A DNA stretch of 64,000 bases from the NCBI GenBank assembly GCA_014529385.2, contig CM043969.1, forward strand, positions 24,815,946 to 24,879,945, given 5' to 3'. The stretch comes from Adiantum capillus-veneris. Taxonomy: Eukaryota > Streptophyta > Polypodiopsida > Polypodiales > Pteridaceae. The position numbers and the translations under genes were made by a program. The notes beneath the pieces were generated by a model. The model saw nothing but the letters and a program-made list of their open reading frames with translations, ran no database searches and was not told the origin of the DNA. Below, piece by piece: positions 23,717 through 37,045 of the stretch (positions are counted from its first letter, which is position 1; each line of letters begins with the position of its first letter).

Positions 23717-26700
23717 ATGGCTGACAACAACAACACAGATGTGTTCAAGATGTTTGCTGCTGAGGACAGGTTGGATGGGGACAACTACCCTATGTGGGCT
23801 TATATGATGCAACATGTTCTTGTGTCAAAAGGTGTCTGGAACATTGTGCAGGGCATTGATGTACGTCCTGGTTCTGAAGATGTAGGCGATATTGAGGATG
23901 TTGCAGGTCTTGCTGCAAGGATTGCAGCTGTTAGAGTTGTTTTGCCTACGGCAGAACAAGCTCGTTGGGATGTTAAGGATGCGCAGGCTCATGCATTGAT
24001 TGCGTTGTCTGTGAAGCGCACCATTATTCCTCACATCCGTTCAGCAAAATCTGCAAAACAGGCTTGGGATATTCTAGCAGGTCTTTATGCAAGCCGCAAT
24101 GAGGCTAAAATTGCTTTGCTGCGTAAAGAGCTAGAGTCGAAGATTATGCATGAGGAAGATGATATGGACACTTTCCTTGCTAGTGTCAAGGATATCAATG
24201 AGCAACTCATTTCTGCAGGTGAAGTCATTTCGGACAGTTCCCTTGTGCAGACTGTTCTTGATGCCTTACCAGATTCCTACCAGACTTTTGCTAGTACTTG
24301 GAGACTGATGACCCAAGGAAATCCTGAAGTTGTCAAGTTTGATGCATTATGCACATTGCTGTTGCAAGAGTCACTTTCTAGAAAAAACAGGACTAGGCAG
24401 TGTGCAGTTGAACAGGCTTTTATTGCTTCTCAAAGAAAGGGTGGTAACAGTAATGCAGCCACTTCTTATGGTTCTGCTGCGAGTGGCAAAAATTATGTTC
24501 CTAATGCTTCTGCTGGCAGCACTTCGTCTGGCAATTCTGGTGATAAGGGCAAAAAGAAGATGCGTTGCCATTATTGTAAAGCCAATGATCACTATATCAA
24601 GTCGTGTCCTAAGTTGAAGGCCAAAGAGGCTAAGAAGAAAGAGGGTGGTTCCACTGCAAATGCTGGTTCCACTACAAATGCAGCCATTGTTGAGTCTTCT
24701 GTGAAAGGAGATTGTGATGCTGATGTTGATGCAGAATGGGCTTTTGACGCAGAGTGCACTTACAATCCTGTTGTCCATGATGCATGCTTGTCAGTTGCTG
24801 CAGATTCACATTTGTGGTATTTCGACAGTGGTGCTACAAAGCACATTACCTCACATCGTGAATTGTTTACCTCTCTCGAGTCTGTCCCTCATGGGAATTC
24901 AGTCACTTGTGCCAACAACGCCTCTTATCCAGTTCAGGGAGTTGGAAAGATTGTGCTCACTGCTGCTAATGGCAGTTCCTTCACACTTGTTGATGCACTT
25001 TATGTACCTGGGATCAAGAAGAATCTCTTGTCTATATCCGCACTTGCTAGACTTGGACTTGTAGTCAAATTTGTGGATGACAGATGTACAGTTCATGATC
25101 TCAGTTTTGGTGATGAAATTGTTGCATCTGGGCTTTTGTGCCGTGGGCTGTATAAGCTCACTTTATATGACAAGTGTGGACAAAATTTTGCAAATGCTGT
25201 TGCAGATTCAAGGGCTATTTCAGATGCAAAACTTTGGCATGCACGTTTTGGTCATCTGAATTTTGCCAGTTTGCTGCGTTTGCAGAAATCTGATATGGTT
25301 GCTTCTTTGCCGCCTCTTGAAGCACCTGTCAAACATGTTTGTGAAGGCTGTATTCTGGGTAAAATGCAGCGTTCTAAGTTTCCAAAGGATGGTTCAGTTA
25401 GGGCCACATGCAGGTTGCAGCTTGTGCATAGTGATGTTTGTGGGCCCATGCAAACTCCGTCCTTGGGCAATTACCTGTACTTCGTGACTTTCATTGATGA
25501 TTACTCCAGGCATGCATGGGTATTTCCGCTTAAAGCGAAGTCCGAAGTTTTTATGTGCTTCAAACAATTTTTGGCTATGGCTGAAAATGTCTCAAAATGT
25601 ACTATGGGCACCCTCCGTTCCGATCGAGGGGGGGAGTATATGTCTCATGAATTTAATGCATTTCTGGCTAGTCGTGGGATAAAACACCAATGTACAGTGC
25701 CTTATACACCTCAACAAAATGGTGTTGCTGAGAGGAAAAACAGGTCACTAACGGAAATGGCACGATGTATGGTCAAAAGTCAAGCTTTGCCGCATTCTTT
25801 TTGGCTTGAGGCCATCATGTGTGCCACTTATGTACTTAACAGGTGTCCTACGAAAGCTTTGCAGTCTATTACTCCATATGAAGCATGGCATGATAGAAAA
25901 CCTTCTATTGAGCACATGCGTGTTTTTGGATGTTTGGCATATGCTTTGGTGCCACAAGTGCAGCGCAGAAAATTGGATGATAAGGCTGTCAAATGTATTT
26001 TTGTTGGTTATAGTGCTGAAAGCAAAGGTTACAGGTTGTATCATCCGCAAACAAAACGTATTCTGGTTTCACGGGATGTAGTGTTTGTGGAAGACTCTGT
26101 TCAGCCCTTGCTGTCATGTACTAGAGACAGTAATGTAAGCTCACAGGACATTTATGACACTTTGTTGCCTCTTTTCAGTGGTGGAAATACGAATGTAAGT
26201 TCCAATGAGGCAAATGTACAGCCTATGGGGGTTTCTGAAAATGTTTTAGAACAGCCTATTACTGATGCAGATGTACATGATGTACTTGATGAGGAAAGGG
26301 CTGAAAATGAGCAGGCTAGAGGTATGCCAAAATGGCTGGTGCACACTTTGCGTGACAGTAAATTGGATGCACCTTTATCTAGTCGTACTCGTTCAGGCTC
26401 TCGCCATGCATCTTATGCATCAGATTGTTATGCTTTGGCTGTGTCTAGTTTACATGATGTTGAGGAGCCTCTGTCTTTTGATGAAGCACAGAATTCAGAA
26501 AATTGGATTGCTGCCATGAAATCAGAATATGATGCACTTATAGAGAATGACACATGGACTTTATGTGATTTGCCTCCTGGCAAAAAGGCCATTGGTACGA
26601 AGTGGGTTTACAAGTTGAAACGCAAGCCGGATGGTGAGATCGATCGCCATAAGGCTCGACTTGTTGCAAAGGGTTATGCACAACAAAAAGGCATAGATTA

Positions 26701-28003
26701 TGAAGAGACTTTTGCTCCCACTTGTCGTATGACTACTGTGCGTTTTCTATGTGCATTGGCAGCTCATTTTGGTTGGGATGTACATCAATCAGACATTGTT
26801 ACTGCTTTCTTGAATGGTGACATATTTGAGGAAGTTTATGTAACGCAGCCTCGCGGTTTTGTCATAAAAGGACAAGAGGACAAAGTGTGCAAATGTAAGA
26901 AGGCTTTGTATGGGTTGAAGAAATCTCCTCGTGCTTGGTATGAGAAAGCTGACACTCATTTGGTTAAACGAGGCTTTCGTAACAGTCCAACAGAAAGCAC
27001 ATTGTATGTAAAGCGTGAGGATGATGTATTTCTCATTGTGGTTCTTTATGTTGATGATTTGCTGATCACCGGACCAAATGAGAGACATATTGCTGAATTT
27101 AAGACTGATTTGAATGCTACTTTCAAGATGAAAGATTTGGGGATGTTGCATCATTACTTGGGTATACAGTTTAAGCAGTGTGATGGTGGTATTGCCTTGT
27201 GTCAGAAAAGTTACATAGAGACATTGCTATGTAAGTTTGGACTTGAGGATTGCAAACCTATTGCCACTCCCATGGAAACAGGTTTGAAATTGAGTCTACA
27301 TGATGCTGGCGATCCTGCTGATGTCACTCTTTACCAAACTGCTATTGGCTGCCTCATTTATGTATGCAACACGAGGCCAGATATTCAGTTTGCAGTCTCG
27401 CAGGTCAGCAGATTTATGCATAGCCCAGGGTCTAAGCATTGGCAGGCTGTCAAGAGGATTTTCCGCTACCTTAGTGGCACTTTACATCTTGGCTTGTTTT
27501 ATCCCAAGGGGGGATCATTGCTGCCAGACTTACATGCTTTTTCGGACTCAGATTGGGCTGGTTGTTTTGACACGCGAGTGTCCACAAGTGGTTTTTGTTT
27601 CATGCTTGGCAGTTCATGTATATAATGGTTGAGCAAGAAGCAACCTACTGTGGCCACTTCGAGTTGTGAGGCTGAGTACAGGGCAGTCTTCACAACTACG
27701 GTTGAGTGTGTATGGCTCAGACGCCTTATGGCTGACTTGGGTGTTGGACAGGACACTGCCAACACTATCTACACTGACAGTCAGAGCGCATTGGCAGTTG
27801 TGAGGAACCCAGTTTTTCATGCTCGCACAAAGCACATTGAGGTGCATTACCACTATGTCAGGGAGAGGCTCTCAGCAGGAGAGATCAGCTTGGCTTATGT
27901 GCCAACACAGGACAACCTTGCAGATCTTTTCACAAAGGCATTGTCTCGTGAGAAGCTTGAAGCTTTCCGCAAAGCTTTGGGCTTACTCCCCTTTGTGGAC
28001 TGA
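23717..28003 (+). CDS. Copia gag-pol polyprotein, one in-frame stop in RNase H
   Basis: A single frame of 1429 codons, with TAA at codon 1303 (27623-27625) as the only interruption. Order and residues: UBN2-type gag (about 25-240); zinc knuckle CHYCKANDHYIKSC (C284, C287, H292, C297); aspartic protease with D370-S-G-A; pre-integrase zinc arm (LWHARFGHLN near 506, then CEGCILGK); integrase catalytic D in HSDVCGPM (about 572), D in RSDRGGEY (about 635) and E in NGVAERKNRS (about 672); RT with YVDD at 1111-1114; RNase H with FSDSDWAG (about 1278), then SSCEAEYRA and YTDSQSAL after the stop. The frame continues unchanged after the TAA (W-L-S-K-K-Q-P), so one point change or readthrough would separate the last 126 residues. 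The chosen start is the ATG at 23717. Codon use looks like other plant copia elements. It is almost certainly a recently inserted element with a single disabling mutation, although a regulated stop cannot be excluded from sequence alone. Confidence 0.92.
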
Positions 28004-28065
28004 TCCTGTCCTCAGGGCATGGCACTTCCCTTTACTCATGTGCCAGCTCTCGTTCACCGCATCAC

Positions 28066-28078
28066 TCCAGGGGGGATT
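28066..28078 (+). other. Copia polypurine tract
   Basis: CCAGGGGGGATT immediately before the 3 prime LTR primes plus-strand synthesis. Confidence 0.85.
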
Positions 28079-28305
28079 TGTTACCATATACATGTGGTAG
28101 TGATGTGTGTGAACACACTAGGACCGCCGGGGCATTTTTTCCCTCTTTAGGAGGTTTTTTCCCCCGTGCATTGTATATACGCCCATCACTCTAGGGCTAT
28201 CTATCTTTCTATTGCACACTAAGTAACACACTCTCTATTGTGTGCCTTGAGCTTCCTTCGTCTTCTCCAAGCTGTGTGTGTTTCTCTGCAACCCTAATTC
28301 CAACA
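28079..28305 (+). repeat. Copia 3 prime LTR
   Basis: TGTTACCATATAC to TTCCAACA, 227 bp, two differences from the 5 prime copy, followed by the GTGCG target duplication. Confidence 0.95.
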
Positions 28306-28310
28306 GTGCG

Positions 28311-30400
28311 CACCCCTATAGGGTACTCCAAATAGCTGACAATATGACCTTTGTGAACTCTCTTGCCAGCCCAAATGAGATTGTCAAACTGATCAGCATT
28401 TATATCAATAAGTACATATTTCTGCAGGTTCAAGTTCATAGCAGCAACCAGAGAAAACAGAGCGAGGTTAGACATGCATTTAGTCAAGTTTAGATTTGTA
28501 GCTTGTAAACAGATCACAATGTCATCAACAAAACCAAGAGCCAGCAGTTGTTCTTTGGTCAATTTTAGACCAATAATCCCCCCTAAAGCTGCTTGTTTCT
28601 CTAGAAAGCAGAAAAATGGATGAGTACTAACTGGAAAAAAAAGAGGACTTAATGGGCACCCTTGCCTCACTGATATTTGAATATGAACAAGGTTTGAAAG
28701 TCGACCATTCACTATGATCCTTGACCCAGCAAGAAGATGCAGGCACTCATTTTGGCCCCAAAACCCAACTTTTGCATAATGGCATGAATGAAGTCCCAAG
28801 CTATACTATCAAAGGCTTTGGCATAATCCAGTTGTAGCAATACTGTGTTGAGGTTATTCTTGATAGCATATTCAGCCCCCAATTGTACATCCATAATGTT
28901 ATCCATGATAGATATGCCCCCAATAAACCTAGTTTGATTCATATGAATATGTTTCCTTGATAGAGGAGACAGACTTATGGCCACTGACTTAGCCAGAATC
29001 TTATACAACAAACCCATCATGGTTATGGGTCTCCATTGGGAGAGAGTTGAGCATAACTTTTTCTTAGGAATGAGTTTTAATCCTTTCTTTGAGATGGGGG
29101 TCCATAGATTCTGATGCCCAGATAGCATCAATGGCTTGCTTAACCAAACATTTGAGTCTAGGCCAAAAATACATCAAGAATTCCTTAGAAAGCACACAGG
29201 CTCCGGGGTTTTTATCATTCCCCAACTTGGTGACATCATAGTCAAAGCAGCCCTCAAGCCTCTGGGCATATCAATTATTAATGCAAGAATCCACATAATC
29301 TAACATCACTTCCATTGCCTACTGCCTTTCCTTGGAAGCATCGGCTGATTTATTGAGAATGGCATTAAAGTGATCGACACAGGTTTGCATAATGTTCTGG
29401 TTGTCAGTGATCTCAGACCCATCTTCTGTTATAATTTTAGTGATAGCTTCGCTATTATGCTTAGCCTTAAGCTTAAGAAAAAAACCCTTAGAGGTGTCAT
29501 TCACATAAGATAACTCTCTCACTCTACATTTGAACGTGCACTTAGCAACCTCAGCCTCAGCTATTGAGAGAAGGGCACCCCTTATGTCCTCAATTTCTTT
29601 ACATATCTGTACAATAACATGTCCTTTGTGCACCTGGTCCAACAAGGGTTTTAGTTTGTCATTCAAATATGCCAGTCTCTGTCTTTTTTTTATAGCCACC
29701 ATCTTACCATGATGTCTTATGCATTTTTGCATTTCAGAGCATAGGTATTAATAGGTCATCATTCAACCTTTTGGCATGGCTAGCACAACTTAATACATCT
29801 TCTGAAAATGTTTATTGTGTAACAACAGATTATTCACCATTAAAGGCCTTGCTTTACCAGTTTTGACAGACATAGCATTAGCATCAGAAAGATTCATAAC
29901 GAGAGGAAAGTGATCAGACATACAAAAGTCGACATGAACCTGCATTTGACAATTAGCAGATAGCCATACATCCTGCATAAAGTAAAATCTATCCAACCTG
30001 GACCAAGATGACATATAAGACTTAAGAGTGGAAAGTGAACCCATTTAACCAGGCATGTGATAATTGGTGCAACGATTCAAGCTCGTGCCAACAAGCAGCT
30101 TCTTCCTTGCACATGATAGTGCCCATGGAAGTGGTATCCACCAGCTTAGTTACCATGTTGAAATCATTGCCAAAGATACCATTTCCTAGATTCATCACTT
30201 TCAGCCATGACCAGAGCTCCATTCTATGAGTCCATATGTTAGCCTCATACACATTGACAATATGCAGAGGTCCCCATGCCAAATCTATTTAAAAACAGAG
30301 CAAGCACCCTCTGAGGGTTGAGAGAGTTTTTTATAAAGGTCAGCACCCCAGAGTACACCCCTTTGAGTTAGATCTTCAAGATAGCTCAACGAAGGGAGCT
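28311..30400 (-). pseudogene. LINE endonuclease remainder and reverse transcriptase
   Basis: Minus-strand reading. Endonuclease: RGVLWGADLYKKLSQPSEG, WGPLHIVNVYEANIW, then GIFGNDFNMV (about 30160) and SDHFPLVM (about 29900), matching the N-V-Y, G-D-F-N and S-D-H blocks of L1 APE-type endonucleases. Linker: 29732-29319, Lys-rich, including AEVAKCTFKCRVRE. RT: QWRPITMMGLLYKILAK (about 29040), QTRFIGG, QLDYAKAFDSIAWDF (about 28810), RQGCPLSPL (about 28650) and the catalytic LGFVDDIVI (about 28525). All the main RT blocks are present, with frameshifts near 28710-28800, 29130-29320 and 29740. Insertion of copia at 28305 cuts the RT thumb. Confidence 0.85.
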
Positions 30401-30419
30401 TTTTTTTTTTTCTTTGGAG

Positions 30420-30705
30420 TGCCGCCCTCCCTACCTCCCCTTCCTCCTCTTGCCGCCCATGTGCTTCCTCCTCTTCCCTTCCTCCTCCTCCTCCAACATC
30501 CTTCCTCTCCTCCACCTCCTCTCTCCATCTACTCCTCTAACCACCTTCCCTTCCTCCAGCTCCTCCTCTAGAAACCACTATCCCTTCCCTAAAGTCCTCC
30601 TATCTCCTACTCCTTCTTCCTCTCTCTTTTCTTAGTCACTCTATAACCCCTCTCCCTATCCCCCCCCTCTCTCTCCCCCCCCCCCCCCCCCCCTCTCTCT
30701 CCCCC

Positions 30706-30772
<67 letters not shown>

Positions 30773-30923
30773 CCCCTCTCTCATGATGTCTTCCCTCTGT
30801 TCGTGTGTCTCTCTCTCGCCCACCACCCCCCTCTCTCGTTGTCTCCCCCCCCCCCCCCTCTCTCTCTCTCTTTCTCTCTCTCCATCCCTCCCTTGCCTTC
30901 CCTCCCTTCCTGGAGTGAGCTCC

Positions 30924-31017
<94 letters not shown>

Positions 31018-31049
31018 CACTAGGACGAGAGGGGAGGGTGGCAAGGGGA

Positions 31050-31109
<60 letters not shown>

Positions 31110-31160
31110 AGGACGAGAGGGAAGGGTGGCAAGGGTAGAGAGAGAGAGAGAAGGTGGAGA
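30420..31160. repeat. Pyrimidine-rich region with CT, C and CA microsatellites
   Basis: After a CT-rich non-repetitive stretch, C runs and CT runs (30661-30770), CT then CA runs (about 30930-31013) and another CT-CA pair (about 31051-31108) follow one another. GGACGAGAGG-A/G-AGGGTGGCAAGG recurs at 31022 and 31112, so this part was locally duplicated (about 90 bp apart). Confidence 0.85.
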
Positions 31161-31489
31161 GAGCTATTTTAAAAAAACAAAGCACTAGCAGTATCTCTAG
31201 TGCCTCCCTTTTTTGTAAAAGAGGGAGAGAGGGGAGAGAAAGAGAGAGTGATAGCGGGAGGGGAAGAGAGAGGGGGGCGATTGGCAGGGAGAGAGAGATA
31301 AAGAGAAGAGGCGTGGCAGGTGGAGAGAGAGTAGGAGAATGGGAGAGAGAAAGAGAGGGAGCGCGCGGGGGGGGGGTGTACAAGGTGAGCCCGTCTTTAT
31401 TTAAAAAAAAAACAATACACTTCCCCTTTCTCCCTCACAATTTTGTCGCCCCCTTTTCTATTTTGCTCTCTCACTCTTTCTCTCTCTCT

Positions 31490-31536
<47 letters not shown>

Positions 31537-31599
31537 TATCCATCTCTCTCCCACTGCATCTTCCTTTTTTCTTTCTCTGCCTCACGTCACATTTTCGCT

Positions 31600-31738
31600 T
31601 GAGTCTCTCCAATCCCAATGAGAAATGAAATGAAATGGAATGAAATGCTATATTAACTATCTTCAAAAGACCAGAATGACCCATGCAACCAAACTGATAC
31701 AATCTTGGTGGATCTAATACAATGTCTAGGTACAAAAT

Positions 31739-31777
<39 letters not shown>

Positions 31778-32590
31778 AGGGGGGCGAGGGTCCACAAGGG
31801 AAGGGAAGGGTTGGGCGGGAGGAGATTGTGAGAGGGGGAGAGTGGAGTGTAGTTCTTTTTTTTTTTTTTTAAAGACAAAGAAAAGGAATGCAAGGGTGCT
31901 TAGGCCAAAAAAAAAAAAATCGCTATTGCTTGCTTTGGATGACTTTTTTTAATAAAAAATTTGGCCTAAGCACCCCTTGCACTCCCTTTCTTTCCCTTAA
32001 AAAAAAAGAAGATACTACACTCCACTCTCCCCCCCCCCCCCCCCCCCCCTCTCTCTCTCTCTCTTTCCCTTTCCCTTTCACTGCAAACTCGAGAGTCTAA
32101 GTACCACACACTTCTAGAGTGCTCAGCTTTTGGTCACATGCGAACTTACTTCCTTCACATTTTTAGCCATGACCTAGACCTACACACTTTCCTCTCCCAG
32201 TCATAGTGTGGGCTCTCCATTGCAACTCTCATCACCACAATTTTGGACCATCAAGAATCACTCACATCAGCCACACAAACACTACATCACATGTAACTTT
32301 GGTCCCATATGTCATATTTGACGTCCGAGGACGATAATAAAATCTATCTATCTACCTCTCCCTCTCCCACTAGCCCCTCCCTTCTCTCTCTCTCTCTCTC
32401 TCCTCCCCTCTCTCTCTCTTTCTCTCTCATTTTACTTTATACCCATGCATAGTATTAGATTCACCAAGATTGTATCAATTTGGTCTCGTAGGTCATTTTT
32501 GCCTTATGATAGCATTTCATTCCATTTTAGTTAGTATAACAATTTAGTCCATTTCGTTTCATTTCTCTCTAGTGCTGGAGGGACTCGAGG
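31600..32590. repeat. Large imperfect foldback (inverted repeat)
   Basis: The outer arms are 31622-31765 and 32410-32570. The reverse complement of the left reads CTCATTTTATTTTGTACC then CACCAAGATTGTATCA and CATTTCATTCCATTT; the right reads CTCATTTTACTTTATACC then CACCAAGATTGTATCA and CATTTCATTCCATTT. The inner arms are 31836-31907 and 31961-32034, sharing GAGTGGAGTGTAGT / ACTACACTCCACTC and GGTGCTTAGGCCA / TGGCCTAAGCACC. The loop is about 53 bp. The right arm is lengthened by the LINE tail at 32097-32350. No coding capacity; it resembles a foldback or MITE-like unit, or a hairpin-RNA source. Confidence 0.75.
32097..32350 (+). pseudogene. LINE tail fragment inside the foldback
   Basis: The plus strand matches the reverse complement of 1490-1765 (CTAGAGTGCTCA, then CCATGACCTAGACCTACACA and CATCACATG). 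It is the H-x4-C end of the LINE C-terminus plus its 3 prime part, with no wider LINE sequence around it. Confidence 0.7.
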
Positions 32591-32649
32591 GTGGTGTGGT
32601 GGGAGCAAAGAGATAGAAAGGGAATAGGGGGTGGGGAGAGGGGTGGCAA

Positions 32650-33620
<971 letters not shown>

Positions 33621-33621
33621 C

Positions 33622-33900
33622 TCAGCCATACCATATACCAAATGAAAAAACCGCCTCTGTATCATTTTCTGTAGATATACTATCAGTTCCCTGCCAAAAC
33701 ATCAGTAGAAATGCTACCTTCCAATAACCAAGCCCTGTACTGCTATCAGTACTGTATAACATTTCAATGTAAACATTTGTCTTCCACCAACAATATCTTA
33801 TGCCCACACTTGATATATGGTAACCGGGAATAAGAAGGGGATCCAAAATATGTGTACTATCATCCAAGCAGAGTGTTATTAAATCATACCAGCAAAGCTC
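33622..33900 (-). CDS. Unrecognised minus-strand open frame, possible terminal exon
   Basis: An open frame of about 92 codons on the minus strand, entering after a pyrimidine-rich stretch that ends AATAAG (a possible acceptor at about 33900) and stopping at 33622. The residues include CLDDSTHILDPLLIPGYHI, then GIRYCWWKTNVYIEMLYS and a hydrophobic-aromatic end FSFGIWYG. I do not recognise a family. Composition (Trp, Tyr, Cys, few repeats) is more like coding sequence than the microsatellite-rich surroundings. It lies in the same orientation as, and 1.6-1.9 kb downstream of, the two candidate first exons at 35485-35786. No exon between them could be identified, so the link is inference. Confidence 0.3.
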   Translation of the reverse strand, partial: ELCWYDLITLCLDDSTHILDPLLIPGYHISSVGIRYCWWKTNVYIEMLYSTDSSTGLGYWKVAFLLMFWQGTDSISTENDTEAVFSFGIWYG

Positions 33901-34615
33901 TTATTACAGCAGAAAAACTGCATTTAAGAGCTCAACCATTTCTACCAATACCCTTAGTAGGGTACAGTCCCATACCCAGTATCGTGGTTTGTCATCAGGA
34001 AAATGGCCTTTCTCTGGCAACTATTTGAGAAGACAAAAGAAAAAAAGAAACCTGAGTTGTCATTTCTTGCTCATAGATCGCGTGAGAGTGTTTTTGTTCA
34101 GAGATTTATAAGAAAAATACTCTTTTAGAAGTTCTTCTTATATCCGACAAAAAACCTTCATAATAAAGTGCAGGATTTGCAGCTTTTCAACATATATACT
34201 ACTGTTAGTATCCGCATCCTGAAGCATAACCAGATCAAGGGGGTATAGCCATATATTTGCCATCATTTTTGAGACATCATTCGGAGCAAGGTATTCAGCA
34301 TTTCCCAGCATCCTATATATTTAACTAGTTTCAGGTCTAAGTTTTATCCAAAAACAGATTTAAAATCCGCTTTAAACTGTCCCAGAAAGGATTGTCTTAT
34401 CACTATACCTAATGGTAACTGGTAGGCCAAAAACCTATCATGGCTTATATCTTTCATATAGCAGGCTCTCAACTAGTCAAAATAGAAGTATAACTGAAGC
34501 AGTCGAAAAACCTAGATGTCTGAATCTAATCGAAAACAAAAAACGTTTATTTCAGTACAACAGCGTTCATGGCATAGTTAGCAAGGTAAGCCATATGCCA
34601 TAAGATTAGGGCTAC
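33901..34615. other. Spacer or intron sequence, nothing recognised
   Basis: AT-rich, no repeats, no long frame. If the minus-strand gene is real this would be intron. Confidence 0.3.
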
Positions 34616-34619
34616 TGCA

Positions 34620-35460
34620 CTTCCAAAAAACTATCAGAGAAGCAGTAAGCAGCAGCATTAGAGCGTATATTCAAGCAAAAAACAGGCAATTCTGAAGGTC
34701 GTTCAGTGTATCTAGTATATATTAAAAGTAGGCAAATCTGAAGCAAGTTAAGTGTATCCTTGTAGTATTCAATATGCATTCCCTTCTTAGATCATAGGAT
34801 ATCATTAGTTCAGAACTCAAGAAAGATAAGCCTGAGGTATCATCTCCATGACTGATCATTACAACAAGAAGTAACAATCCACCCATTCCCATCTCAGAAA
34901 AGATTACTTATCATGTCATACAAGGTGTTTATAGCTGATAGATATAGGCAATCTCACATAAATATAGACAGTGATCTGCATGACTGGCTCTCAATCATTC
35001 AAGTAGTAGTGTCTCTAATGCAGCATAAGCTTCTAGATATGTGAGTCTAAATTTAAAAAAGTGCCTATTTCTGTCTATACAAAGGTCCCTGCATAGTTTC
35101 TAGGGTAGTCCATGTGCCATATCATTTTTAGATAGACTTAGATCTACTATACTGTTAGATAAATGCCCACGCCTTTAGCATTACAGTAAGCTATACAACC
35201 ACCAATATCAACATTAGTGTCTACTTTTACGCAGAAAAGTATGCAAATCTGAGAAAAGTTTAGTGCAACCGTTTCCTATCTAGCATTTACTATGCATAGC
35301 ACAGACTTCAGAATATTTGTAAGCAGTATAACACTCCTGTAGCCAATTTAGCGTGTATTTTTAAGCAAACAGGTAGGCAAAATAAGTGTATCCATTCTTT
35401 ATGTAGCATTAAATATGCATTCCATTCTCAGAATATACGATCTCATGGGTACAAAAAAAA
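34620..35460. repeat. Diverged copies of a short unit
   Basis: The pattern AGTAAGCAG..., AAGCAAAAAAGTAGGCAAA, AAGTGTATCC...ATTC and AATATGCATTCC recurs, strongly diverged, near 34645-34790, 35190-35300 and 35320-35430. Spacing is irregular. It lies just downstream of the two candidate first exons. Confidence 0.5.
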
Positions 35461-35484
35461 CAACCATAGTAATTGTCTAGGTAC

Positions 35485-35517
35485 CTCAGAGGTCTCGATA
35501 GCGCTTCCAGTAGCCAT
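35485..35517 (-). CDS. Candidate first exon, copy 2 (11 codons)
   Basis: On the minus strand ATG at 35517 opens the 11 codons MATGSAIETSE, followed at once by GTACCT, an in-phase splice donor. It has the same length, the same first four and last two residues and the same donor position as the copy at 35754-35786. Confidence 0.4.
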
Positions 35518-35753
35518 GCTCGTGGTGAAGATTATCACTCAAGTCCAATATGATAGTTATGTGTGTATATCTTAGAATAGATAGCAGTAACACTAAGAGG
35601 AAACTAAGTGAGCGACAAGGATATCATGAGTATTCTATTACCAGTTCCCTGATAGAGTACTACAAGCCTTTATTACCAGTTCGAGAGAGAGTACTACTTC
35701 TTTAAATGCTCAGAGACAGGCAAATAAACATGACTAATTAAAATTCTTCATAC

Positions 35754-35786
35754 CTCAGAGGACCCGGCAGAGCAACCAGTTGCCAT
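35754..35786 (-). CDS. Candidate first exon, copy 1 (11 codons)
   Basis: On the minus strand ATG at 35786 opens MATGCSAGSSE, followed by GTATGA as splice donor. It lies 126 bp downstream of a TATA box. The sequence upstream of each ATG shares GGAAACTAAGTGAGC (read on the plus strand at about 35599 and 35885), so the leader is duplicated together with the exon at 269-bp spacing. I see no homology that names the protein. Confidence 0.4.
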
Positions 35787-35910
35787 CTTTGTATTAGAAC
35801 TTGATACTACTACCCACAGTATGGGTTATAGATAGGTGATATAATCACTAAATAACAGAAGGTAAACACAAGCGATGCTGCAAGGAAACTAAGTGAGCAT
35901 AAGAAAGCTC

Positions 35911-36110
35911 ACCTTTTTATAGTGCTAGGTCTTCAATACCATGTTCCAGAGAGCCGACAGCCCCGCACAACCCTTCTTCATGGAGACCATACTGGCCCTT
36001 CGCCTTCTATTCAGGCTCATCCACGTCATATACGGACTCAGTGGCCCAAGCGAATACAGCTGCCCATCAAGCGTACGTTTCCCCATCAGTTTCTGTATGT
36101 TGACGTCAAA
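35911..36110 (-). promoter_or_regulatory. Candidate minus-strand promoter with TATA box and ACGT elements
   Basis: CTATAAAAAGG reads on the minus strand at 35912-35922. A palindromic TGACGTCA (36101-36108) and a TGACGTGG (36021-36028) lie about 180 and 100 bp upstream of it. These are bZIP-type ACGT cores. The 35925-36250 stretch is more GC-rich than its surroundings. A 99-codon minus-strand frame (36224-35925) overlaps it and is not recognised. Confidence 0.4.
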
Positions 36111-36229
36111 CAATTCCTCCCAACTGCGCAGACTCAGCACTAACCCTTCCTCTTTCCCAAGCTTCGCCCACTCACTTGGCGCTCGGATCCGTGCAGGGTG
36201 TTTATGGCTTAATGTACTGGTCACAGTTT

Positions 36230-37045
<816 letters not shown>

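Larger units (their letters stand above)
23128..28305 (+). mobile_element. Ty1/copia retrotransposon, nearly intact and young
   Basis: Two 227-bp LTRs (23128-23354 and 28079-28305) differ at only two positions. A 5-bp target duplication, GTGCG, flanks the element (23123-23127 and 28306-28310). Primer site, single long gag-pol frame and polypurine tract are all present in the canonical order, inserted in the opposite orientation into the LINE RT region. The full length is 5178 bp. One in-frame stop in RNase H is the only coding defect I see. Confidence 0.95.

Noticed and set aside
30636-31172. Long open frames in the CT/CA/C-run area
   Set aside because: They read only Arg-Glu or Ser-Leu or Thr-His repeats because of dinucleotide runs. 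They are microsatellite shadows on both strands.
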